A DNA stretch of 64,000 nt from Bradyrhizobium sp. WSM3983 (GCF_000473045.1 NZ_AXAY01000015.1:149517-213516), one strand, 5' to 3'; counted from the stretch's first letter, positions 1-9,133 are shown. Notes: generated from the sequence alone by a model not told the origin. Program-made: numbers and translations.

Positions 1-493
1 CATCGACCGGCGGCTGCAGGCGGAAGGTGTACTTGTTGCACGACTTGCCGGTCAGATCGCCGGTGGCTGCATTGGCGGCGACGTAGGGGATCTTGGCTTT
101 CTTGGCCACCGACGAGATCGCCAGCGCGAAGGACGAGAGCGCGCCACCGACCATGCCGACGACCTTCTGCTCGCCCACCAGACGCTCGGCGCTCTGCTGC
201 GCGCCTTGCGGATTGGGTTCGTCCAGCCAAACGATCTCCGCGGGCCGCCCGAGCAGCATGTTGCCTCGCTGCTCCAGTGCCAGCATGCCGCCCTGGGCAA
301 GATACTCTGCCTGATCGACGATGTTTCCGGTCTTGGCCCAGATCATTCCGATCTTGATCGACTCGGCCGCGGCAGCGTTGCCGATATAGGGCATGCCGAG
401 CCGCGAGGCCGCGAGCGAGCTCGCGCCCAAGAGCAGGCTGCGCCGGCCGATGCGCAGTCCGGTGGTCGCAAGCGTCTTCATCTGTTCCGTCAT
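1..493 (-). CDS. Branched-chain amino acid-type ABC substrate-binding protein (partial)
   Basis: This is the N-terminal 164 residues of a periplasmic type I binding protein of the LivK/amide-urea family; the rest lies beyond the left edge. The start at 493 is preceded by a strong GGAGGGAGGA ribosome site. A twin-arginine-like leader (RRSLLLGASSLAAS, about residues 17-30) ends near an AAAAE cleavage region. The mature part begins with the typical IKIGMIWAKTG strand. It diverges from the Gfo/Idh/MocA gene, and two IclR-type palindromes lie in the gap, so the two units are probably co-regulated. Substrate unknown; members of this family carry amino acids, amides, urea or aromatic acids. Confidence 0.85.
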   Translation of the reverse strand, partial: MTEQMKTLATTGLRIGRRSLLLGASSLAASRLGMPYIGNAAAAESIKIGMIWAKTGNIVDQAEYLAQGGMLALEQRGNMLLGRPAEIVWLDEPNPQGAQQSAERLVGEQKVVGMVGGALSSFALAISSVAKKAKIPYVAANAATGDLTGKSCNKYTFRLQPPVD

Positions 494-573
494 TTCGTTC
501 CTCCCTCCTGACATGGACCGGTCTTTGCCGGCGGGCCTTTCTGTGCGGCGCTTGAGGTTGCCTGTAGCACGAC

Positions 574-623
574 TGGAATTGCATTCCAATACCAAAATAA
601 AAGAAAGTGGAATTCAATTCCAA
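574..623. promoter_or_regulatory. Twin IclR-type operators
   Basis: There are two 15-bp palindromes, TGGAATTGCATTCCA at 574-588 and TGGAATTCAATTCCA at 609-623, with centres 35 bp apart. Both resemble the TGGAAA-N3-TTTCCA pattern known for IclR operators. They sit between divergent genes, and an IclR regulator is encoded two genes downstream, so autoregulation plus control of the divergent transporter is the simple reading. The palindromes are seen directly; regulator assignment is inference. Confidence 0.65.
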
Positions 624-683
624 TTTAGATCGCCGCATGCTATAGGCGATCAGGGAACAACGCCAAGGCATGAAGGGGCGGAA

Positions 684-1739
684 ATGAATGACGTCGCCGT
701 AGCGGTAATCGGAACGGGTGCAATCGGACGGGCTCACGTCGAGACGATCCGTCGATCGGACAGCTGCAGGCTCGCTGCAATCGCCGAACCTGCGGCTGCA
801 GGAAAGGCTTACGCGGAAAATCTCGGCGTGCGCTGGTATTCCGACCCGCGAGACCTGTTGGCTGAGGTGAAGCCGGCCGCGGCGATCATCGCCACCCCGA
901 ATGCGACCCATCGCGAGCTCGCGATCGCTTGCATCGAGCGCGGCATTGTGGCGCTGGTCGAGAAGCCGATCGCAAGCACGCTCGCCGACGCAGCTGCGAT
1001 CGCGGCTGCTTCGGAGCGCGCCGGCGTGCCCGTTCTGGTCGGGCACCATCGGCGGCACAATCCGATCGTTCGGCGGGCTCGGGCGATGATTGCCGAAGGC
1101 GCGCTCGGCCGCCTGACCAACGCATCCGTGCTCTACACCTTCTTCAAGCCCGCCGACTATTTCGAGATGGCCTGGCGGCGCGAGCCCGGCGGCGGGCCGG
1201 TGCTGATCAACCTCATTCACGAGATCGATCTGATCCGCCATCTCTGCGGCGAGATCGCTTCGGTTCAGGCGGTCGCCTCGAATGCCGTGCGTGGATTTGC
1301 GGTCGAGGACAGCGCGGCCGTTCTGCTCCGTCTCGTCAATGGCGCCCTGGTGACCTTGAACCTCAGCGACACCGCGGTCACGCCATGGAGTTGGGATCTT
1401 GCCAGCGGCGAGAGCCCGAACTATCCGCCCCAACCTGTCGCGGTGCAGACGCACTTCATCAGTGGAACCGAAGGCTCGCTCGGCCTGCCGACACTCGAGT
1501 ACTGGCACTATGCGTCCGCGAAGAGCTGGTTTGCGCCGATTGCGCGCGAGAGCGTCGGTATTGAGCGGGGCGATCCCTACCGCGCGCAGCTCGATCATCT
1601 CGTGCGGGTTGCGCGCGGGCAGGAATCGCCGCTGATCACCGCGCGCGACGGAATGCTGACATTGCAGGCCACAATGGCTGTTCACAAAGCCGCCGAAACC
1701 GGCCAGATAGTGAGGCCTGATCAGGAGACGGAATCGTGA
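684..1739 (+). CDS. Gfo/Idh/MocA family oxidoreductase
   Basis: This 351-residue NAD(P)-dependent dehydrogenase probably acts on a sugar, cyclitol or related polyol. The Rossmann motif GTGAIG is at residues 10-15 and the family EKP motif (cofactor and catalytic lysine) at 93-95, followed by GHHRRHNP and the C-terminal alpha/beta domain. The ATG at 684 is preferred because AAGGGGCGG precedes it and the Rossmann fold begins immediately; an upstream in-frame extension to 393 would run through the operator region. The stop overlaps the IclR start (GTGA). Substrate cannot be assigned. Confidence 0.88.
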   Translation: MNDVAVAVIGTGAIGRAHVETIRRSDSCRLAAIAEPAAAGKAYAENLGVRWYSDPRDLLAEVKPAAAIIATPNATHRELAIACIERGIVALVEKPIASTLADAAAIAAASERAGVPVLVGHHRRHNPIVRRARAMIAEGALGRLTNASVLYTFFKPADYFEMAWRREPGGGPVLINLIHEIDLIRHLCGEIASVQAVASNAVRGFAVEDSAAVLLRLVNGALVTLNLSDTAVTPWSWDLASGESPNYPPQPVAVQTHFISGTEGSLGLPTLEYWHYASAKSWFAPIARESVGIERGDPYRAQLDHLVRVARGQESPLITARDGMLTLQATMAVHKAAETGQIVRPDQETES

Positions 1740-2602
1740 ACCAGGATGCCCTCGTGCTGAAGAATTCGGAGCCCGTCGAGGCGCCGAGCGGCCTTTTGGA
1801 GCGGACTCTCGGTGTGCTTGAGCTGCTCGCCACCAATGCCCGTGGCATGCTGTTGTTCGAGATCGCCGAATCACTGCACATCCCGCGCAGCGCCACGCAT
1901 CGTGTGCTCGCCAGCCTAATCGAGCATGGTTACGTCAAGCAGGAGCGCGAGCAGGGCGCTTACCAGCTCACCGCCAGGATCGCCTCGCTCGCCTTCACCT
2001 TCCTTGCTGGCAGCGGAATCACCGACTTCGCCCAGCCGCTTCTTGATCGGCTAGCGCTGGAAAGTGGCGAGCTGGTGCGCCTCGCGATGATCGATGGGCG
2101 CGAACTCGTGTGGGTCGCCAAGGCGCAGGGCTCGCCTTCCGGTCTACGCTATGATCCCGACATGGGCCAGGTGGCACGGCTATCCTGCTCCGCCAGTGGA
2201 CACGCCTGGTTGTCCTGCCTCACCGACGAGGAAGCGCGCGCACTCGTTGAGAAGCAGGGCTATGGACTGCGCAAGGACTATGGCCCACGCGCGCCGGAGA
2301 GTTGGCCGGCCTTGCAGAAGTATCTGCGTCAGACCCGCAAGCGTGGCGTCAGCGTCTGCATGCAGACCTACACACCCTGGATGAGTGCGACCGCAGCGCC
2401 GATACGTCACCCCAAGACCAAGGAAGTGACCGGCGTGGTCGTGATTGCAGGTCCCCATATCCGGTTGACGGAACAGCGGATGCTCGAACTGGCGCCGGCG
2501 CTGGTGCAGACAGCGCAGGAGCTCTCGATGGCAACGCTCGCCTCGCCGGGTCTGCAAAGTGGCCGGCCCGTTGGCAGCTTCTTCGGCACCAGTGCATCCT
2601 GA
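1736..2602 (+). CDS. IclR family transcriptional regulator
   Basis: This 288-residue regulator starts at a GTG overlapping the stop of the dehydrogenase gene, so the two are translationally coupled. Residues about 20-80 form the winged helix-turn-helix (LFEIAESLHIPRSATHRVLA), followed by the effector-binding domain with the typical LSCSASGHAWLS stretch. A C-terminal tail of about 20 residues is poorly conserved in type. It is the obvious candidate to bind the two TGGAATT-type palindromes at 574-623. Ligand unknown; neighbours suggest a sugar or acid fed to the adjacent transporter and dehydrogenase. Confidence 0.9.
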   Translation: MNQDALVLKNSEPVEAPSGLLERTLGVLELLATNARGMLLFEIAESLHIPRSATHRVLASLIEHGYVKQEREQGAYQLTARIASLAFTFLAGSGITDFAQPLLDRLALESGELVRLAMIDGRELVWVAKAQGSPSGLRYDPDMGQVARLSCSASGHAWLSCLTDEEARALVEKQGYGLRKDYGPRAPESWPALQKYLRQTRKRGVSVCMQTYTPWMSATAAPIRHPKTKEVTGVVVIAGPHIRLTEQRMLELAPALVQTAQELSMATLASPGLQSGRPVGSFFGTSAS

Positions 2603-2614
2603 ACAGCGCGTGTT

Positions 2615-3561
2615 GTGAGTCGAACGCGAGTCCTCGTCACGAGCGGCGGCGGTTTCATCGGTGCTGGTTGGCGCGGCGTCTCGCCGAAAAGGGCGATCGG
2701 CTTCGTGTGTTTGAACCGATCCCGCGCGGCGCGCAGTTCGACCAGATTGTCGGAGCCGCGGCAGCGTCGGTAGAGTGGCACCTCGGTGATATCGCCGATG
2801 GGCCTTCGGTGCGGGCCGCTGCCGAAGACTGCGACGCGATCGTCCATCTGGCGGGCATCCTGACGCCGGCGTGCAAGGACGACCCGGTCCGCGGCGCGAT
2901 GATCAATCTGGTCGGAACGCTGAATGTCTTCAACGCCGCGCGGGCGCTGAGCATCCGCCGTATCGTCTTCACCAGCAGTGCCGGCGTCTACGGCCCCGAC
3001 GACGAGACGACGCCGCGTCCGATGACCCATTACGGTACGTTCAAGCTCGCCTGCGAGGGCAGTGCACGGGCCTATTGGGCGGATCACGGCATGGCCAGCG
3101 TCGGTTTCCGCCCTTACATCGTCTACGGCTATGGCCGGGAGAGCGGATCGACCGCGGGTCCTTCGCTGGCCTGCCGCGCGGCGGCGCGCGGCAAAGCCTA
3201 CGTTATTCCTTACATCGCGACTGCCGGCCTCGTGTTTGTCGATGACGTAGTCGCAGCCTACGAAGCCGCGCTTCGCCGCGAGCCTCATGGTGCGCATGTC
3301 TTCAACCTGCCGGGCGAAGTGGTGTCGAATGAGGATGTGGTCGCAGCGGTCCGGGCCGTTGTCCCCAACGCCAGGATCGCCATCGACGGACCCGTACTCC
3401 CATTCGCGGCGGACATCGGCGAAGGAGATTTGCGTCGCGTATTTCCTAATCTGCCCGCCACCTCGCTCCGGGATGGCATCCGCCGCACCATCGAGCTTTA
3501 TCGGCGCGATGATGACGCTTCACTAAAGCGGCGGGGGCTCGCCTTCACGTTGGCGAATTGA
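2615..3561 (+). pseudogene. NAD-dependent epimerase/dehydratase, frameshifted
   Basis: An extended-SDR gene starts at GTG 2615, 12 bp after the IclR stop, and reads VLVTSGGGFIG, the nucleotide-binding loop. At about 2663-2665 the frame must change by one base to continue into WLARRLAEKGDRLRVFEP, which then runs open to 3561. The join GFIGA-WLARRLAEKG is what the family expects, so one base is missing here. The rest is intact: HLAGIL, TSSAGVYG and the catalytic-type residues, with YGTFK in the usual YxxxK position. It is either a recent pseudogene or a consensus error. It is probably the last gene of the Gfo-IclR operon, acting on a nucleotide sugar or sugar lactone. Confidence 0.75.
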
Positions 3562-3574
3562 CGGCAGCGCGCGG

Positions 3575-4453
3575 TCAGTTGCGGTTGCGGCCGGGCAGCA
3601 GGCTGTCCCGGAAGCGGCCGGGCGGCACGCCGACATTGCGCGAGAAGAACCGGTTGAGATAGGCCGCGTCGTCATAGCCGAGTGCGGCGCCGATTTCGTT
3701 CACGGTCATGTCAGAATAGAGCAGGTTGCGCTTGGCTTAAGTGAGCAGACGGTCGTTGATCAGCGCCAGTGAGGGCCGGCCTGTCGCGACACCGCAACAG
3801 GCATTGAGGCGCGCGGTCGTCACGCCCAGCTTGCGTGCGTAGAAATCGAGCGGGGGGTGATTGCGATAGTGCTGCTCGACGAGTTCGCGAAAGCGCATCA
3901 CGGTGTTTGCATCGCGCGCGAAGGCGACGGGGCGAGCACGCTCCTGCTCCAGTAGCCTCCGCGCAGCGACCGCAAGCAATTGCAGATAGGCCTTGATCGC
4001 GATGCGCCGTCCGGGCGCCGACCAGACGAACTCATGTTCGAGCGAGGCGAACAGGCCGATCAGGTCGATGTCGTCCCCGATCTGCTACGGGAGAAAGCGG
4101 GCAGGCACATGAAAGCTACCGACGAGCTCGGGATCGTCGTCGAGGGCCGATTGCAGGAAAGGCGGTGCGACCGTGATGACATAGCCGTCGGTGCCGGGCG
4201 TGAAGCGGATGGCGTGAATGGTGAGCGCGGGAATGATCACCAGCGACGGCGGAGTCAGCTCCCAGAGTTCGCCTTCGACTTCGATGGTGCCGCCACCTTC
4301 GCTGATCGCCAGGATCTGGTGATGGTCAGGGTGTGTGTGGGTTTGAATTGTCCAATTGTGGCGTCCGCTGCGCACCGGGATCGGTTCGATGTGGAGGAAT
4401 GCGGGTTCAACCTTCGCATCGTCCTCTTCGTACAAAAAGTAGTGTGGGATCAT
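3575..4453 (-). pseudogene. AraC-family (PobR-like) regulator with two nonsense codons
   Basis: One reading frame of 293 codons encodes an AraC-type activator: an N-terminal cupin (HTHPDHHQILAISEGGGT, about residues 39-56) and a C-terminal double helix-turn-helix (MTVNEIGAALGYDDAAYLNRF). The frame is broken by TAG at 4085-4087, after RFLP, and TAA at 3737-3739, after DRLLT, where a glutamate codon would be expected before AKRNLLYS. No frameshift is needed, so two independent point mutations fit. The upstream promoter region is replaced by an IS3 remnant from about 4531. The gene is presumably dead; PobR-like proteins normally control aromatic-acid genes. Confidence 0.75.
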
Positions 4454-4530
4454 GCCCGCGGTTCCAGGTCGGCGCGTTTGGTCATTGCGGTTCGCTGCGC
4501 CGCACTTACGAAAAGTACAATAAGAAAGGA

Positions 4531-4935
4531 GGTTCGTCGCGGGCGATCAGGTTCGGTGCGATCGGCAGGTCGTGACGGCTGTCGGTGGTGCGCACACGGC
4601 GGGGCCGTGCCATGGATGGCGCGGATACCGTGCCGGTGCATCAGCCGTTCGATCCGGCCACGGCTGGCGCCACGACCCTGTCTGCGCAGGACAGCATGGA
4701 CGCGGGGACTGCCGTAGCGTCCGCTGCTGTCTTGATGGACTTGCCGGATCGCGACCAGGAGCGCGGCATTGGAGGTTGCACGGTCGCTCACCGGGCGATC
4801 ACGCCAGGCGTAATAGCCGGCCGGCGAGACCTCGAGCACGGCGCACATCAGTCGCACTGGATAGGCGTCGCGGTGGTCCTCAATGAAGCGGAAGCTCATG
4901 TCCGGGTTCCGGCAAAGATCGCGATCGACTTTTTT
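4531..4935 (-). pseudogene. IS3 transposase OrfB, N-terminal fragment with frameshift
   Basis: Downstream of the slippery site the frame reads KKVDRDLCRNPDMSFRFIEDH and continues through the HTH_21-like region (CAVLEVSPAGYYAWRDRP, GRYGSPRVHAVLRR). At about 4601-4604 an extra base in a GGGG run shifts the frame. In the other frame the expected RRVRTTDSRHDLPIAPNLIAR follows before homology stops near 4531. The DDE integrase core is absent. A nominal reading frame continuing to 4450 is only read-through into unrelated sequence. Confidence 0.7.
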
Positions 4936-5207
4936 AAAATGTCGCGCTCCATGCGCAACCGTTCGTTCTCCTGGCGCAACCGGGCGATCTCCGAAGCCTG
5001 GTCCGCCGGCATCGGCGTCGCCTGCGTGGTGGGGCGCCACGCCGCCGATGCCGGCTGCTGGCGGAGCTTGTCAACCCAGCGCCGCAGCACCGAGTCGCGC
5101 AGACCGAGTTCCTTGGCAACAGACCCAATGGAGCGCCCGCTCGACGATACCAGCTCGACGGCTTGGCGCTTGTACTCTTCGGCAAATGACCGACGTTGAC
5201 GTTCCAT
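4896..5207 (-). CDS. IS3-family transposase OrfA
   Basis: This 103-residue helix-turn-helix protein begins MERQRRSFAEEYKRQAVELV, carries the LRRWVDKLRQQ helix, and ends in a leucine-zipper-like coiled coil (IARLRQENERLRMERDILKK, about residues 73-92). This is the usual OrfA of the IS3 family. An AAAAAAG run at 4935-4929 (minus) near its end is the standard signal for -1 frameshifting into orfB. The gene looks intact, but the element is truncated, so only the DNA-binding half of the transposase could be made. Confidence 0.85.
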   Translation of the reverse strand: MERQRRSFAEEYKRQAVELVSSSGRSIGSVAKELGLRDSVLRRWVDKLRQQPASAAWRPTTQATPMPADQASEIARLRQENERLRMERDILKKSIAIFAGTRT

Positions 5208-5481
5208 TCGACACCTCCAGGCTCAATGAGCCTACTACAGGTGTCCACTCATTCGGAGGAGGTTCATGCGCCAACGGAGTACCGCAGCGTGGTTTTTAGT
5301 GCAGAAGGGTAGGGCCCAATGCTAGAGTTTCGAGCAACGATAGATTTTAGCTAAGTGGACATCGGCGGGACGCGAATGTCGCAGAACAGCCAAAAGCCGA
5401 CGACAGCTCGGAGTGATACTATGTCCGGGATACTTCAGCGCGGAAATTGCTCCACTGGCCAAGCTGCGTCCCAAGCTTGTG

Positions 5482-6381
5482 CTAGGCCTTCTTGTCGGTC
5501 TGCGCGAGCTCAGACGTGATCCAGTCCACGAAGGTTCGCAAGGCGCGGCGCTGACGGCCCGCGCGAGGGAAGACGAGGTGATGGCCAACATAGCGGATGT
5601 CGGTGGAGCGACCGGCCAGCGGCGCGATCAGGCGCCGCGATTCTATTTCGCGTTCGGCCAAGCGAGTTGATTCCAAAGTCACGCCAACGCCGCCACATGC
5701 CATAGCTATTGCGAGGAAGCTGCGGTCAAATCTCATTCCATGGATCGCGGGAGGCTCAAGTCCGTTTGCAGTGAACCATTGATGCCACTGAACTTGCTTT
5801 ACGTCCGAGCGGATTAGCACCTGGCTCAACAGATCCTTTGGCTGGCGAATTCTCTTCGCGATCTGAGGAACGCACAGCGGGGTGACGGTCTCTTCTCCGA
5901 GTGGGACCACCTCGAGGCCCTCGCCACGAGGCGAACCGTAGACGATGTCCAGATCGAAATCGTCATTAGTAAAGCGGGCGTACTCTGTATTGGCGGCGAG
6001 GCGAACTTCCAGTTTCGGTTCGGCAGCAAGAAACTTGGTCAAGCGCGGGGCCAGCCATTGCGCTGCGAAGCTTGGCGCGCAATGCACTCTCAAGAGCTGC
6101 GGCCCGCGACCAGCTACCTCTTCGATACCACGTCGCAGATTGTCAAAAGCCGCGCCGGCGTGGCGCATCAGATTTTCGCCCGCCGGTGTTAGACGGACGG
6201 AACGTGCACTCCGCTCGAACAGCGTAGTGCTCATCGTGCTTTCGAGCTTGCGGATAGCGTGGCTGACTGCGCTCGGTGTCAAATGCAGTTCGTCGGCCGC
6301 GTCGCTGAAGGAGCCAGTGCGCGCAGCCGCTTCGAAGGCTCGGATAGCCGAGATCGGGATGCTCGACAGCAGCATACCCAT
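5482..6381 (-). CDS. LysR family transcriptional regulator (GcvA-like)
   Basis: A regulator of about 299 residues has an N-terminal winged helix (IRAFEAAARTGSFSDAADEL, LTPSAVSHAIRKLE) and the periplasmic-binding-protein-like effector domain. It belongs to the GcvA/AmpR-like subgroup (AFEAAARTGSF). A TTG at 6411 could add ten residues, but ATG 6381 or 6375 fits the family start better. It diverges, with a gap of about 130 bp, from the SDR-transketolase-TRAP operon and is its likely regulator. No effector can be read from sequence. Confidence 0.88.
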   Translation of the reverse strand: MGMLLSSIPISAIRAFEAAARTGSFSDAADELHLTPSAVSHAIRKLESTMSTTLFERSARSVRLTPAGENLMRHAGAAFDNLRRGIEEVAGRGPQLLRVHCAPSFAAQWLAPRLTKFLAAEPKLEVRLAANTEYARFTNDDFDLDIVYGSPRGEGLEVVPLGEETVTPLCVPQIAKRIRQPKDLLSQVLIRSDVKQVQWHQWFTANGLEPPAIHGMRFDRSFLAIAMACGGVGVTLESTRLAEREIESRRLIAPLAGRSTDIRYVGHHLVFPRAGRQRRALRTFVDWITSELAQTDKKA

Positions 6382-6510
6382 GAGTGAACCAGATTCACAT
6401 ATCCAAGACAATAGCGCGTTTGTCCCTGAAGCGCCTCGGATCTAGGACTGAGATCAAGAGGACCGGCTGCCTACCGCAGCGTCTGGAAAAATAGACACAG
6501 GGAGGATCGA

Positions 6511-7260
6511 ATGCTGCTTCGCGGCAAAACAGCAATTATTACAGGTGCGGCTTCGCCCCGCGGGATTGGCCTCGCGACCGCCAGGCGGTTTGCGGAAGAA
6601 GGCGCTCGGGTAGCCATCCTCGATATCGATGGGCCCGCTGCGCAAGCGGCTGCGAACGGCCTGGGCGACGCTCATATCGGAGTGGCCTGCAACGTAGCCG
6701 ACCAAGCCGCTTGCTTGAAAGCAGTCGAAGCCGTCGCCGGTGCCTTCGGTCAGATCGATATCTTGATCAACAACGCCGGCATTACCCAGCCGGCGAAGTT
6801 CCTCGACATCAAGCCGGGCGACTGGGACCGGATTCAGGACGTCAACCTCAAGGGCATACTGTTCGTGTCTCAGGCGGTCATTCCGCACATGCAGAAGCGC
6901 AGGTCCGGATCGATTGCCTGCATGTCGTCGGTATCGGCTCAGCGCGGTGGGGGCATTTTTGGTGGTCCGCACTACTCGGCAGCGAAGGCGGGCGTACTTG
7001 GGCTTGCCAAGGCGATGGCGAGGGAGTTTGGCGCGGACGGAATTCGCGTCAACTGCGTCACGCCGGGTTTGATCGGCACCGACATCACGTCCGGCAAGCT
7101 CACAGACGAAATGAGGACAAAGATCTTGGAAGGCATTCCGCTCGGAAGGCTTGGCGAAGCGCAGGATGTCGCGGGAATCTACACTTTCCTGGCTTCCGAC
7201 CTTTCGGCCTACGTCACCGGCGCCGTGATCGACGTCAATGGCGGGATGCTCATTCACTAA
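6511..7260 (+). CDS. SDR family oxidoreductase
   Basis: This 249-residue classical short-chain dehydrogenase has the cofactor motif TGAASPRGIG (11-20), NNAG (87-90), catalytic serine near 140 and Y155xxxK159, so it should be active. D38 after the second strand (LDID) suggests NAD. The start has a good GGAGGATCGA site. It is first in an operon with the split transketolase and TRAP genes (20-bp gap), so it probably oxidises or reduces the imported substrate or an intermediate of the same pathway. Substrate unknown. Confidence 0.9.
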   Translation: MLLRGKTAIITGAASPRGIGLATARRFAEEGARVAILDIDGPAAQAAANGLGDAHIGVACNVADQAACLKAVEAVAGAFGQIDILINNAGITQPAKFLDIKPGDWDRIQDVNLKGILFVSQAVIPHMQKRRSGSIACMSSVSAQRGGGIFGGPHYSAAKAGVLGLAKAMAREFGADGIRVNCVTPGLIGTDITSGKLTDEMRTKILEGIPLGRLGEAQDVAGIYTFLASDLSAYVTGAVIDVNGGMLIH

Positions 7261-7280
7261 GGGCAGCGATGGAGAGAATC

Positions 7281-8126
7281 ATGTCCACGAATACGCTTGT
7301 TAACGCTCCGACCCTTGCGCAGCGCGCGCGCAACATTCGCCGTAACGCCCTGCGCATGGGCGAAGTTCAAGGCCAGGGTTACATCGCGCAGGCGCTCGAC
7401 ATCTCCGACGTGCTGGCGGTCGCATACTTTCACGCGATGCGCTACCGGCCCGAGGAGCCCACCTGGGAAGATCGCGACCGTTTCCTTCTTTCCAACGGCC
7501 ACTACGCCATCGCCCTTTATGCCGCACTGATCGAGGCCGGCATCATCCCCGAAGCCGAACTCGAGACGTACGGCTTCGACGAAAGCCGCCTGCCGATGTC
7601 AGGCATGGCCTCCTACACGCCCGGCATGGAAATGTCCGGCGGGTCCCTGGGGCTCGGACTGAGCATCGCGGTCGGCATGGGCCTCGGGTTGAAGCGGAAG
7701 GGCTCCAAAAGCCGCGTCTTCACGTTGTTCTCTGACGGAGAGCTCGACGAGGGTTCGAAGTGGGAGGCGATGATGTCGGCTGCACACCACAAGCTCGACA
7801 ATCTGATCGCGATCATCGACGTGAACAACCAGCAGGCCGACGGCCCCTCGAAGCAGATGATGGGATTCGAGCCGCTGGTCGACAAGCTTGAGGCATTCGG
7901 CTGGTTCGTGCGCCGGGTCGACGGCAACGATCTTGGTGCCGTCTTGGCAGCCTTTGACGCAGCAATCTCGCACTCCGAACCGCAGCCGCGCGTAATCGTC
8001 GCTGACACCCTTATGGGAAAAGGCGTTCCGTTTCTGGAGCGGCGCGAAAAAAATCATTTCATCCGAGTCGAGCCGCACGAGTGGCAGCTCGCGCTGGCAG
8101 AACTCGATGCAGGAGACAGGTCATGA
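7281..8126 (+). CDS. Transketolase, N-terminal (TPP-binding) subunit
   Basis: This 281-residue first half of a split transketolase binds thiamine diphosphate. The TPP motif is SDGELDEGSKWEA (from 151) ending in NN at 182-183; the usual GDG reads SDG here. LSNGHYAIALYA at about 70-81 matches the family. ATG 7281 is chosen because GGAGAGAATC precedes it. The stop overlaps the start of the C-terminal subunit (ATGA). Split transketolases of this form occur in specialised sugar pathways, for example apulose-phosphate metabolism, rather than the housekeeping pentose-phosphate pathway. Confidence 0.9.
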   Translation: MSTNTLVNAPTLAQRARNIRRNALRMGEVQGQGYIAQALDISDVLAVAYFHAMRYRPEEPTWEDRDRFLLSNGHYAIALYAALIEAGIIPEAELETYGFDESRLPMSGMASYTPGMEMSGGSLGLGLSIAVGMGLGLKRKGSKSRVFTLFSDGELDEGSKWEAMMSAAHHKLDNLIAIIDVNNQQADGPSKQMMGFEPLVDKLEAFGWFVRRVDGNDLGAVLAAFDAAISHSEPQPRVIVADTLMGKGVPFLERREKNHFIRVEPHEWQLALAELDAGDRS

Positions 8127-9133
8127 AGTCGCCAATGTCAGCTACGCCCGGGAAGCCGCGGCTCACCACCTCTGCGATGATCGCGTCGATTGCGGCAGAA
8201 GGTCAAAAGACGAAGCCGGCCCCGTTCGGTAACGCACTCGTCGAGCTAGCCCGGAGCCGTCCGGAGGTCGTGGGGCTAACAGCCGACCTCGGCAAGTATA
8301 CAGATTTGCATATTTTCGCGAGGGCATTCCCTGATCGCTACTATCAAATGGGTATGGCGGAACAGCTGCTTTACGGTGCAGCTTCGGGCATGGCGGCCGA
8401 AGGATTCATGCCCTTTGCTACTACTTACGCGGTGTTCGCTTCGCGCCGCGCCTACGATTTCATTCATCAGACCATCGCGGAAGAAGACCGCAACGTTAAG
8501 ATCGTCTGCGCCTTGCCCGGCCTCACCTCCGGCTACGGCCCGAGCCACCAGGCGGCGGAAGACCTCGCCCTGTTCCGCGCAATGCCAAACATGACTGTGA
8601 TCGATCCCTGCGACGCTCATGAAATCGAACAGATCGTTCCGGCCATCGCGGCACATCATGGGCCGGTGTACATGCGGCTGTTGCGTGGTCAGGTGCCGCT
8701 TGTACTGGACGAGTACAACTATCAGTTCCAGCTCGGCAAGGCATCTCTACTTCGCGATGGTCGGGAAGTCCTGATCATCTCCTCTGGGATCATGACCATG
8801 CGCGCGCTCGAAGCCGCAAAGGAGCTCGCTGGCGACAGCGTGGATGCGGCCGTGTTGCATGTGCCGACGATCAAGCCGCTCGACCACGAAGCTATCTTGC
8901 GCGAAGCCGGCAAGCCCGGTCGTCTCGTCGTTGTCGCGGAAAACCATACCATCATCGGTGGCCTTGGAGAGGCGGTTGCCGCGTTGCTGATGCGCTCCGG
9001 CGTCCACGCGACCTTCCGCCAGATCGCACTGCCCGATGAGTTTCTTGCCGCTGGGGCGCTTCCCACGCTGCATGATCGTTATGGCATTTCTACTGCCGAA
9101 GTTACACGGCAGATCAAAGGGTGGCTGCGCTAA
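8123..9133 (+). CDS. Transketolase, C-terminal (pyrimidine-binding) subunit
   Basis: This 336-residue second half of the split enzyme has a pyrimidine-binding domain with ADLGKYT and the GMAEQLLYGAASGMAAEG segment, whose glutamate activates TPP. HQAAEDLALFRAMPNMTVIDP and the C-terminal domain (VVAENHTIIGGLGEAVAALL) follow. ATG 8123 overlaps the stop of the N-subunit, giving translational coupling and equal stoichiometry. An upstream in-frame start at 8081 would lie inside the preceding gene. The gene is followed by about 165 bp and then the TRAP transporter. Confidence 0.9.
   Translation: MKSPMSATPGKPRLTTSAMIASIAAEGQKTKPAPFGNALVELARSRPEVVGLTADLGKYTDLHIFARAFPDRYYQMGMAEQLLYGAASGMAAEGFMPFATTYAVFASRRAYDFIHQTIAEEDRNVKIVCALPGLTSGYGPSHQAAEDLALFRAMPNMTVIDPCDAHEIEQIVPAIAAHHGPVYMRLLRGQVPLVLDEYNYQFQLGKASLLRDGREVLIISSGIMTMRALEAAKELAGDSVDAAVLHVPTIKPLDHEAILREAGKPGRLVVVAENHTIIGGLGEAVAALLMRSGVHATFRQIALPDEFLAAGALPTLHDRYGISTAEVTRQIKGWLR

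Larger units (their letters stand above)
4531..5266 (-). mobile_element. Truncated IS3-family insertion sequence
   Basis: The element runs leftward from a terminal sequence TGAACCTCCTCCGAATGAG at 5266 (minus strand), through orfA and the slippery AAAAAAG site, into the beginning of orfB. OrfB is cut off near 4531, before the DDE catalytic core, so the distal inverted repeat is lost. The remnant abuts the promoter region of the AraC pseudogene. No target duplication can be identified because one end is missing. It cannot transpose by itself. Confidence 0.75.

Noticed and set aside
4526..4536. GAACCTCCT near the truncated end as the missing IS3 inverted repeat
   Set aside because: It matches nine bases of the other end but in direct, not inverted, orientation, so it cannot be the distal terminal repeat.
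4450..5040. Full-length IS3 OrfB
   Set aside because: Homology breaks at a frameshift near 4601 and ends near 4531; the remaining frame reads into unrelated DNA and the DDE core is absent.
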